Positions 1 to 8,793 of a stretch of DNA of 64,000 nucleotides are shown piece after piece; positions within the stretch are counted from its first letter, which is position 1, and each line of letters begins with the position of its first letter. Origin of the DNA: Doryteuthis pealeii (Eukaryota; Mollusca; Cephalopoda; Myopsida; Loliginidae); the NCBI GenBank assembly GCA_023376005.1, contig CM042145.1, positions 12,794,454 to 12,858,453 on the forward strand, given 5' to 3'. Both the position numbers and the translations under genes were made by a program. The notes beneath the pieces are model-generated. The model worked only from the letters and a program-made list of their open reading frames with translations. It searched no databases and was not told the DNA's origin.

Positions 1-2
1 AG

Positions 3-446
3 AGACAACTTGAACTTGAAACTAAAGAAGATGCTTGCAGTATCAGTAACTTGGAAGGAATCTCTTCAGAATCAAATGAAGAATTAGACTTTGAAACTGT
101 TTTGAACAAGATGGAGCATTCAAAAGTGAAGCGACATCGATTGAATGTACAAACTACAATAACACCAGTTGATCTTCTAAAAAGTAGTTAGATGTTCTTG
201 AATGCCTTGAAAGAAGTGGAACAGTATGGTCATATTGTTCCGCTTCTTTTAAGATATCCAGAAAAACTTGTTGTAGAAGAAGCCATCTCTCTTTATCCAG
301 AGATTATTCAGGATGTAGCTAGAACTGTAACAGCGATGCCACCCACCCAAGTCAGTATTGAAAGACTGCTTTCGGCTCTAAAGATACTTAAATCTGATTT
401 AAGGGCTTTTATGAAGGAGGATGTAGCAGAAGCCATTCTATTTTTA
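3..446 (+). pseudogene. hAT-family transposase, C-terminal remnant (copy A)
   Basis: The frame starting at base 3 encodes the end of a hAT transposase, the enzyme that cuts and pastes hAT DNA transposons. The recognisable part is the C-terminal dimerisation domain: the stretch around residues 100-145 of the frame contains PEIIQDVARTVTAMPPTQ followed by SIERLLSALKILKSDLRAF and VAEAILFL. This matches the usual hAT signature in which an S-x-E-R-x-F/L-S motif is followed by K-x-x-R. The frame has an in-frame TAG at 189-191, and a SINE has been inserted directly after the AILFL codons at about 447. The gene is therefore dead. The same TAG is present in copy B, so the break predates the duplication. 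The DNA-binding and catalytic N-terminal parts are outside the window or lost. Confidence 0.85.
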
Positions 447-772
447 GTTAGTATTATTTGCACTATTATCCGCATCTTCATTGTTATTTGTACAACGTTT
501 CGGCCGATATGCCCTCCGGCCATCTTCAAGTTTTTCTTGTCGGACTCGGGAACCTTCTTTTCGTAATCAGGAGCCATCACGGAACTTTGAACCTAACCTT
601 TTATTTATTCCATGGGGGTATCCTGTTCTCATTCCGCTAACCATAGCTGGGGTAGGAGTTGTGTTAATTATTTTTCTAACTGCCTCCACTCAGGATTGAA
701 CTCGGTATCCAGAGATAACTGTCACTTAGAACTGTCTTAACCTAACCACCTTATCCACTAGGCCATGTGTCC
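447..772 (-). mobile_element. tRNA-Arg-like SINE, first insertion (copy A)
   Basis: Read on the minus strand, the element starts with a tRNA-like head. Box A reads TGGCCTAGTGGATAAGG and box B reads GAGTTCAATCCTG, about 50 bp apart. The head resembles tRNA-Arg genes and would supply an internal RNA polymerase III promoter. A body of about 200 bp follows, then a hammerhead-like motif (494-530) and a tail rich in AATAATACTAA. It is inserted in the hAT remnant. On the other side of the head, at 808-874, lies a short plus-strand piece of the same tail. The element is therefore flanked by partial inverted repeats. Confidence 0.75.
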
Positions 773-807
773 AATTGAACGTGAATTTTGGGAACTTATA
801 AACCTAA

Positions 808-874
808 TAGACAATAGTCCGAATAATGTAGATAATACTAATCTTCAAGCCTCATCTCAAACATTCAGAGAAAT
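808..874 (+). repeat. Plus-strand SINE tail fragment (copy A, first insertion)
   Basis: The sequence GACAATAGTCCGAATAAT and the following AATACTAATC are the SINE 3' end in opposite orientation to the SINE at 447-772. The run continues into TCAAGCCTCATCT and ends near CAG-GAAATA. The same extension flanks the second insertion at about 1781-1830. The 35 bp between the SINE head and this fragment do not match the tail. Confidence 0.55.
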
Positions 875-1768
875 ATATTAGTTTATTTAAAAAAAAACGA
901 CTTATTTTCATTTCTTAGAAGATTCCTGATTTCTTTATCAAAGCTCTTATTTGTTGTAACTTTTTTTACATCAGTGTATGCATGTTGGGAAAAGATGGCT
1001 AAAAGAAGATGTTACTTTTGGTCCAAAATACAGGTCGCTTCTTTAAATGAATCTATTACAAAAAAAAAACATCATATAATTGAACCTATATAAATATAAA
1101 CAAATATATACAATAAAACTTGAAAAAAGCAGCTGTTCAAAGTGATGAGCATTCACTTTCAAACACTCATCATCTTTTAGCAAAGTAGCAAAGTTTCTTA
1201 GACAAGTTGACAGAAATCTTTGTGCAAACATCAACAATGTCTGGTTTAAATTGATGAGTGACCTAAATTCTTTAGATTGTCTTAGAGAACAAAATCAGAG
1301 GATTGAGCAAGGTACTCAGTTTTTATTTGCTGCCCAACCCATCAATGAAGGAAATGTTTTTAGAACCTTTTGGTTTTTTTTTACCAATTCTGATCCACTC
1401 TGCGGGTCCCTTTTTGTAGTGCTAATTTACCCCACTTTTTATTGACTATTATAATTTAGTAATTTTAGCTATTTTGTTTTATTTTAAAATGTATACCCTT
1501 TTTATTTTCGCTTGAAAAAAAATGGATAAATTGTTCTTTTACTGGATATATCTATAGCAAAATCATAAAAAGATCAGAAAGTCATCTTTTAACCAGTTTG
1601 AAGCTGTGAATGATTATGATTTATAAGGTCAAAGTCCTTTACTTTAAAATCTGTGTTCATTTTTGTGCACTTGGTGTATGACTGTATTAGAAGTACATAT
1701 TGCCTTTTGTATATAAAGCTTGTTTGAAATGAGATTCTAAGCCTTTGCTTTTTTTTAAATCTTTTAAT
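875..1768. other. Segment between two SINE insertions, possible retrocopied 3' end
   Basis: No gene is recognised here. A plus-strand open frame at 1251-1445 looks weakly coding (it includes CLREQNQRIEQGTQFLF), and a minus-strand frame at 1043-1237 is open too; neither matches a family I know. An AATAAA at 1766-1771, after AT-rich untranslated-looking sequence, would fit a polyadenylation signal. A retrocopied mRNA end is possible but unproven. Copies B and C conserve the segment, with frame-breaking indels in B. Confidence 0.3.
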
Positions 1769-2301
1769 AAATGATTGTTTACTATTTCACTGAAATTTTT
1801 AGATGAGGCTTGATAAGAATTTAGATTAGTATTATTTGTTTTATTCGACTATTGTCCTCATCTTCATTGTTATCTGTACAACGTTTCAGCGATGTGCCCT
1901 CTGGCCTTCTTCAGGTATTTCTTGTCGACTAGGGAACCTTCTCGGACTTGGGAACATTCTTGTTGTAATTGGGAGCCATCACGGAACTTTGAACCTAACC
2001 CTCTATTCAGTCCAGGGGGGTATCCTGTTCTCATTCCACTAACCATAGCTGGGGTACAGGTGTTAAGCTGTGTTAATTATTATTTTGTTACTGCTGCCTT
2101 GATCAGGATTTAACCTGCAGTCTAGAGATAACTGTCATTTAGAACGGTCTTAACCTAACTCCTTTATCCACTAGGCTATGTCTAATTGTCCAGAGTCCGA
2201 CAAGAAATACCTGAAGAAGGCTGGAGGGCACATTGGCCGAAACGTTGTACAGATAACAATGAAGATGAGGACAATAGTCTAAATAATACAAATGATTGTT
2301 T
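1769..2301 (-). mobile_element. tRNA-Arg-like SINE with inverted tails and a 12-bp flanking duplication (copy A, second insertion)
   Basis: The 12-bp direct repeat AAATGATTGTTT occurs at 1769-1780 and 2290-2301 and bounds a 509-bp insert. On the minus strand the insert holds a tRNA-Arg-like head (CATAGCCTAGTGGATAAAGG near 2160-2182, box B near 2100), the SINE body and a 3' tail reaching back to 1781. On the far side of the head, 2190-2289 repeats about 100 bp of the tail in plus orientation. Both tails carry the hammerhead-like motif and the GGACAATAGTCC-type hairpin. A target-site duplication of this length is typical of target-primed retrotransposition. The inverted second tail is unusual for a SINE. 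Confidence 0.7.
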
Positions 2302-2949
2302 CTTATACTTTTTTACTATTTGTTTATCTGAACTTAAAATGATAACCAATTTATCTTTCCTTACGATTGTAATCTTATATTCTATTTGCTATTACAATGT
2401 GTTTATTTTGTTTGAGTGGAAAAGCAATCTGCTGAAAAGAACATGGTTTAAATTTACTCCCTTGAAAAAAGTAGCTGCAAAAATTGTTTCATTTTATTCA
2501 TTGAACAGCTTTATTAAAAAAACAAAAAAACATTTTGTCAATTCTTCATTTCATCTTAAAAGCAAACTTAGAAAAATCCTTTTTATCTATGAGGAATCTC
2601 TCCAGACATTTGGAGAAAGTGATATGGAAATATGATGAGGAAATTAATCCGACAATATGTGAAGAAAATATTTTCAAAAAATATAACAAACACAGGATGT
2701 TACGATCAGAGGAAACAATTTTATGTGTCTATAGAAAGTGATATGTAATTGTATTTGAAAGTTGTTTACTGTGATGTAATAGTTTTTTTTGGCAAAAGAA
2801 ATTTAATTTTATGAAATCTCAATATTTTTACACACAAAATATTAATATTTTTATAAGTCCCTTATATTAATTGAAATTTGATTTCCTAGCATAATTGAAG
2901 TAATTTGGGATGACATTTAAAAAAAAAAGGGGGGGGGGTTAAATCTACT
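2302..2949. other. AT-rich stretch without recognised gene
   Basis: A plus-strand frame crosses part of this stretch, but its composition is low-complexity and lysine/phenylalanine rich. It matches no family I know. Poly-A followed by poly-G (about 2918-2938) directly precedes the CTCTTAA MITE. Confidence 0.4.
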
Positions 2950-3183
2950 TTAACTCTTAACATCCTGTTGAGAATTTTTTAAGTCCAGAGACCAATTTCT
3001 TTAAGGATTTATCAAAAATCCTTAAAAATTGCATTTTTATTTAAATTTACCTGTTATTTCCCTTAAATCAAGACTTCTAAATATTTAATATTACATCTAA
3101 ACAAGGCTATTGTTTGGGGCAGATTAGGAAAATGAATGTGATTCCAGTCGGGCGGAATGAGGTGGTATAGGACATTAAGAGTT
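2950..3183 (+). mobile_element. CTCTTAA MITE (copy A)
   Basis: This is a 234-bp non-coding element. Its ends are inverted repeats: TTAACTCTTAACATCCT on the left against the reverse complement of GGACATTAAGAGTT on the right. Internal landmarks shared with the other copies are a GTTATTTCCCTTAAAT block, a run beginning AGGCTATTGTTTGGGG and a GGGCGGAATGAGG block. Related copies lie at 13892, 17310, 26589, 34416, 48145 and 50249. The parent transposon was not identified. Confidence 0.75.
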
Positions 3184-3249
3184 GTATGCAAAAGGATTTT
3201 CTCTTTACATGTAAATTCCTGCTATTATCTTGGAAGGATGTATTTATCC

Positions 3250-3435
3250 AACCCTTCTGCCATGGGTAGGATGTGTCACAGTTCAATTTTTTTTTTAAAA
3301 GTGGTGTAAACTTGGTTTGAATTCAGTTTTCCTTCTCTTAGACTGGTTGCTTGACAAGGCTAAAGAATTCAGTCTGCTATAGTTGAACCTGGATTGCTGT
3401 GTCCATTTCCTATGACTATACCATTACACCTTGGA
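3250..3435 (-). mobile_element. Second SINE family, internally deleted (copy A)
   Basis: On the minus strand the element starts with a tRNA-like head (AGGTGTAATGGTATAGTC, then GGTTCAACTATAG as box B). It then passes directly into a body with CAGTCTAAGAGAAGGAAAAC and AATTCAAACC. The end reads GACACATCCTACCCATGG. The body and end match the fuller SINEs at 38417-38697 and 44031-44310, but the middle part is missing here. Confidence 0.7.
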
Positions 3436-4258
3436 AGTAAAACCAAAATTTTAAAATTCAATTTATTGCATTAAATTTTAAATTCTTTTTTAAAAAATTG
3501 GGTGGAAAACCCTATTATTTATAAATTATTCTATATATTTCACTTTTCTAGAATAGATTTGGCTATGTGTATTGTTAGCGTTTGTAAGATGTTATACATA
3601 TTTAGAAATGAACTTCATTAGGATGAAATTTTGTATCCATGTAATTGATAGGATAATTAATCCTGAAGAGTATTACCAAAAAAACAAATAGAGAGAGAAA
3701 TAAACAGACAACAAACACTGCTGTTCATTTTAGGCCATATGCAGATATTTATCTTGTGCAAATATAATCAAGTAGAATTTTCTTTGTATCATGGATGTAG
3801 TCTTAATAATCTCCGCAGTTTGAGATAAAATTTCTTTTTTCTGTTATTTCTGACATTGAACTTTAAAGATTATATTATTTATTGTTGGTGAAATCCAGAT
3901 CTCGCATTCTCCTTTTCGTTGCAGAGGCCAGGTTTGTAATAATCATGGCTACTGAAAATAGCTTAGATTGAATGTTTCTATGTTAATCTGGAGGTGGGAG
4001 ATTCTCTTCTGTTATTAAGCCTTCATGCTTAGTGTTGTGTTTTTTAGACAGAAGACAGACAATGCCTTGAGGAGAAGCCAACATAATATATGGCTTTCCT
4101 TAAAATATTGTTGGGAATCTTCGAGCTTATCCTTATTAAAAGTTCAGATTTTGTTTTCACCAGTCTTGGGTCACCAAGAAAAAGCTCTGAATTATCAGGT
4201 GTAATGGAGATTTTTGTCAGTTTTTATTAACATATAATTATTCCATGGATGAAAATTT
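3436..4258. other. AT-rich stretch without recognised gene
   Basis: I see no coding exon, RNA gene or repeat border here. The stretch is shared with copies B and C. Confidence 0.4.
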
Positions 4259-4283
4259 AATTGTATGTATGTATGTATGTATG

Positions 4284-4484
4284 TATAAGCAGTCGGCTTC
4301 TGGTCTTAAGAGACATATGGTGGTGCATAAGCATCAAATTTTATCATCTGATTCATCTCATTCAACAGGGAAGAAGTCTTTTCAATGTCATATTTGCATC
4401 ACTTTGTGGATCTGCAGCAGGTTTGATGAGTCATTTGAGGCTCATGCAAGGAAGGGTTCTGGTGGTGGAGTTGTGGGATTGTGA
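4284..4484 (+). pseudogene. C2H2 zinc-finger tail of a probable LINE-type retroelement (copy A)
   Basis: The frame from 4284 encodes SASGLKRHMVVHKH, a spacer and then SFQCHICITL. After a one-base shift near 4400, the next frame continues with CGSAAGLMSHLR, and in copy C this runs on to HARKGSGGGVVGL and a stop. This looks like the last part of two C2H2 fingers; the first has lost its cysteine pair. Fingers of the C-x2-C, G-L-x-S-H, R-x-H kind are common at the C-terminus of reverse-transcriptase ORFs in invertebrate LINEs. No reverse transcriptase is left. The block starts after a (GTAT)n run and ends in a (CA)n(TA)n microsatellite, which would fit a 5'-truncated retroelement copy. A fragment of a host zinc-finger gene is the alternative. 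Confidence 0.5.
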
Positions 4485-4525
4485 GGGACAGCAATGATCT
4501 GTAAAGATTATGCTATTGCCATGCA

Positions 4526-4600
<75 letters not shown>
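4526..4600. repeat. (CA)n(TA)n microsatellite (copy A)
   Basis: A (CA)n run passes directly into a (TA)n run. It sits 40 bp after the zinc-finger stop codon. Counterparts are at 12466-12545 and 28164-28255, with different lengths. Confidence 0.9.
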
Positions 4601-4602
<2 letters not shown>

Positions 4603-4755
4603 TTAAAAAAACAAACTATTAAGTGAAAGATCTCTGCTATTAGGTTCAAATCCTATGTGATTTCAAATAAGACTGTTCCAATATGACTTTCATACAATAC
4701 AGGTTATTATTGACTGTTTTCAGTTTCAGCAGTCACCATTAACCCAAACACATGC

Positions 4756-4757
<2 letters not shown>

Positions 4758-4797
<40 letters not shown>
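4758..4797. repeat. (AT)n microsatellite (copy A)
   Basis: A pure AT run. The counterpart in copy B (12244-12307) is interrupted and longer; that in C is at 28413-28450. Confidence 0.9.
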
Positions 4798-4799
<2 letters not shown>

Positions 4800-5269
4800 C
4801 AGTAATAATGGGGGTATCTATATAGATGTTTACTTAACTTAGTACGACATAAAGGCAGATGAAGAGTAGAAAGTTATACAAACATTTCATGTGGAGAGGA
4901 CCCACCTGCATTTGAAAATTTTAAATCCTAACTTTAACCGGAGTTTAAACACTCTCAACTGGAGTCAATGAGAAAAAACATACCATAAGTTCCTCTGGTA
5001 TTTGTTTTTCAATACACTTGTGGAAACATTTTAATTTAAATTCAAATTCAAATATATTTGTTGAGAAGAGTACTGCTTGTCTGAAGTGTTCAGAGATTAT
5101 TGCTTGATAAAAGTAAATATATTTCTCATTTAAATGGGGTGGGTTCAGTTAGTGGATTGAAAGTACTGGAAAATATTTCTTATATTGAGGATATGCTTCA
5201 ATGATATTCTCTGGTAAGAGCAGGAAATAAACAAGCTTTTATGGGCTGACTCATAAAAAATAACATTCC

Positions 5270-5306
<37 letters not shown>

Positions 5307-8215
5307 TATGATAGAGATTCCAGTTGACTTCTATTATATATAAGTAATGTAGATGAAAAGGATTGTTTTGTTTTTATGATAAAAGATTTTGTGAGCAAGA
5401 GTGAAAGCAACTTAGTATTCATTTACAGTTTAGAATTTTCAAATCTTAATTTTTTATTTCTTATCTAAAAAAAAAAATTTTTGTGCGTTGATGAGAATCA
5501 TAAATATTCATCTAACTGAAAACTAATCTTCTTTTCATTTAAGAAAATAATTGATATAATCAGGATAGAGATTATGCCAACAAACTATAATATCTGTAAA
5601 CTATAGTAACAGCATAATTCTTCCTTTTTGGTTACTAATAAAATTGATTAAACAACCATTGTACTTAGTTACATATATTTTTTTAGATTATGTATGTATT
5701 TTTTGGTATATATAAAAGTATGAACTTTAAATGTCAAAAATATCAAATGGGACATAAATTTTGTGTTGGACTAATTTTCTTAGTGATATGCAACTGTCTC
5801 TGTCACTGAGCAGATCATTGAAGGTATTTACCAAGCTTAGTCTGGAACAGGGCTACAATTGGATGAAACTTATTACACTATCAATAACTGTGAGGTTATT
5901 TTGCTGTCTTTTTGTTTGATAAGTTCCATGCATAATGAAATATTCATTTATTACTGGGTTGTAATCTTGGTATAGCATTAAACATTGCTGAGATGTAAAC
6001 TGATACAAAGAAGATGTAAATATATTTAACTTAGATAATCATTGGTTTATAGTCACAAAATTCATTAATAAATAATGACAGACTAATATCAATTGCTTTG
6101 AATAACCTTGAAATTATTATAGTTATGTTCAATTCTAATTTTGTGATTTGAATTAATTTAATGTGCATATTATTACTAATATTTTTTTTCTAAAAAGACA
6201 ATTGTGCATGCATATATTAAATTTCAAAGCTAATTTTGATAATGATTCATTCAGATTGAATTTTTGATAATTTGAGAATTACACTTGATCTTAGAGATCT
6301 AAAGATGTTTTACTTATGTGCTTGCAATTATTTATCTTGTTGGTAAAACCAGATAAAATTAAGTTTGGTGAATAATTGATAAAACATAAAACCTTTGTTT
6401 AATATGAAGAAAAAAATTATGCTGAATATAGATTTATTTAGTCCTTGATTTTCTACAATTCCTAAAGACTTCACAATCCTAGAGTTAAAAAAAATCCTTC
6501 CCTGCTACACCAGAAGACCAGGGCCATGAGTAACATCACTGATATTTGAAAGACTTGCAGGAGAACTATCTACATATGCTCACATATATTGTATAATCAA
6601 GTTATTAGTGTTCTTATTAAAACAATTAAGTTGTTCTGCTTCCCCTCAAGAGAAAATATTTATTTACAATATTTTTCTGCTGCATAACCATTTAAAAAAA
6701 TATATTTTCTCTTTCTTGTTTATGAAAGATATTTAGCACCTTTCAATTATGAAAAGTATATACTGCCTACCTATATGTGTATATATCAATCTCTTAAGTA
6801 GATCTTACTAAAATGCGGATAGATCATCAATTATAACTACATTTCCTATAAATTGGGATACAAAGATTCTAAAAAGGATTATTGAACAGCTATACAAATT
6901 GATTTGAACTTGAAATCTCTATTTAAATGATCATGTTTCCCATGTCACTTAATATTAGATTACATCTAAAAGTCTTTTGTTCAACTGCTAATGTTTCTGG
7001 AATATTTCATAATGGATTCTTGTTTTAAGATATTCATAACTTTTTTTCTCTCCAAATGTCACTTTCAGCATATTTAACTTTTGCTCAATATCTTTAAAAG
7101 CTCTTTGTGTTGTGTATTACAAAACTTTAACATTTAAAAATAATGAACGAAATGTTATCACTGTTAATAAGCTTTATTTTTTGTCAGTGTATTTACAAAC
7201 TTGTTTTATAATTATAGTTATTTAAAAAAAAAATCTATAGAACATCATGATTTATATAATATTATTCATGATGTAGTTCATAAGCTTAATAAGATTTTCA
7301 TATTTTATTATTAACATTTAAATTCATTGTATAACATACCATTGAACCCTATCCTTTTGGCTCTCAAGATACTGCTACCAGAGGATCACAAAATTAATTT
7401 TTAAAAAATTCAAGCCCAAAACACATTCAATTTCCTCCAGGTTGTAGGCATCTTTTCTTATAAGAAGTTGTTGGTTCTTTTATTATTGGTGTCTGATGTA
7501 ATCTCCTTGAGTCTAATAATCTTGACTATTGACCCTATTTTTTTTTTTTATCACTTAAGAAAACCTGTATAACTAGCTTCCACATATTATTTTCATTTAT
7601 TTTTCTGTTTTCACAAGAACACGAATTCTTTTGAGTCATCGAGTTACTCTTAATGTTAAACATAAAAATGGGAAAAAATTTCATCTTGGTTTTAAGAAAT
7701 GTCTTATGATGAGAACATGCTTCCTAAACTTTTGATGTTTACCTCACTGCTTTTACATAAAAGACATTAAGACATATTGGTTATAAGTTTTCCACACATT
7801 TTGGTACTTGGAAAATTCTTATTCTGCATTTGTTTAGAGTTTTGTAGAATTGGAATTTTGATTGAATTGGCGTTCATTCAAGCATTAAAGATCATCACAA
7901 ATCAAGTTTTAAAAAATTTGAATCTTATGTCTATACGTTCTCTTAACAGAACCACATTTCTCTTTTCTCAAATAATTTGATTCTTGGAATTGAGTTTGTT
8001 TTACAGCAGTAGATCTTGTGTTAATCTTATAGATAGAATAGATTTGTGTGTATTCCATGACAACTAGAAATAAAAATAGAAATTTTCTGTAGCCAACTAA
8101 ATAACTTCAATGAATGACTCATTAAAATCTAAGTTATCAATTTTAAAAAATTGACAAAGAAAAAAAAAAATGCTTTTCTTAAACATTTGAGGAAATTCAG
8201 ATTTTTTTTCCCTAA
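4798..8215. other. AT-rich stretch without recognised gene
   Basis: I see no supportable exon, RNA gene or transposon border in these 3.4 kb. A (CA)n microsatellite lies at about 5275-5302. Open frames are short and low-complexity. The whole stretch is repeated in copies B and C. Confidence 0.45.
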
Positions 8216-8599
8216 CCCTTTTGCAGACAGAGCGATATTTTTTATTCTCAACAGTAACACAGTTATTTTGTCTATAGTGATAGTTCAATGCTAAGGCATT
8301 TTCCCTAATTGTGCTCATTAGGCCAATTCAATGATATATAGAAACATTGCTAGGAGATTCCACTGTGATGTGGAATTTGTAAAGGTTGTTTTGCAAATAT
8401 CATAATTAAAGTAAGTGATTTTTATTGTTTTCATGCTATATTGTATTATGACATACAATTACGATCACATTTCATGTTGTTTGTTTTTATATATAGTTAT
8501 GTGACTTGTTTGAACATACCCTCTATTTTGGCAATTTTATGAAAATAATTCGCCCACTCAGCAAGGATTAAAAAAAAAATTTATCTGTCTGTGAAAGGG
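8216..8599 (+). mobile_element. piggyBac-like MITE (copy A)
   Basis: This non-coding element of about 384 bp has terminal inverted repeats CCCTTTTGCAGACAGA and, on the right, the reverse complement of CCCTTTCACAGACAGA. It is followed by TTAA at 8600-8603. Its left flank is CTAA here but TTAA in copy C. A TTAA target site with termini starting CCC is the hallmark of the piggyBac superfamily. The element has no coding capacity. The A/B palindrome junction falls just beyond its right end. Confidence 0.75.
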
Positions 8600-8617
8600 T
8601 TAATTCTTGATATTTTC

Positions 8618-8793
8618 AAACAACCTTTACAAATTCTACATCACAGTGGCATCTCCTAGCATGTTTCCTATATATCATGATGTGGCTAATGAGCAACCAA
8701 TAGGAAAATGCCTTAACATTGACTACACTATAGACAAAAAGTAGACTGTGTACTGTTGAGAATAAAAAAATATCGCTGCTGTCTGCAAAAGGG
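8618..8793 (-). mobile_element. piggyBac-like MITE, truncated (copy B)
   Basis: The minus strand shows the left part of the same MITE: the CCCTTTTGCAGACAG terminus is at 8791-8793 and inwards, with TTAA at 8794-8797. The right half is missing. The truncation point is the palindrome junction itself. Confidence 0.7.

Larger units (their letters stand above)
1..8617 (+). repeat. Segmental repeat unit, copy A
   Basis: This is the first of three copies of an approximately 8.4-kb unit. The same series of elements, with the same unique sequence between them, recurs inverted at about 8618-17062 and directly at 23899-32344. The copies differ mainly by one- to few-base indels, many in homopolymers. 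There are also clear substitutions, for example C/T transitions at CpG sites near 2220-2250 compared with 25850-25880. The left edge of copy A is cut by the window edge. Between the elements listed separately I see only AT-rich sequence. Confidence 0.95.

Noticed and set aside
680..772. A functional tRNA-Arg gene on the minus strand
   Set aside because: Boxes A and B match, but the anticodon and acceptor stems do not fold, and the sequence runs straight into a repeated SINE body.
2188..2289. A fully functional hammerhead ribozyme
   Set aside because: The conserved core order is present, but the uridine and cleavage triplet expected after stem III are missing, so I only describe it as hammerhead-like.
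4431..4649. Open frames rich in Cys-Val and Ile-Tyr repeats (also near 5198, 20217 and 61161)
   Set aside because: They are translated (CA)n and (TA)n microsatellites.
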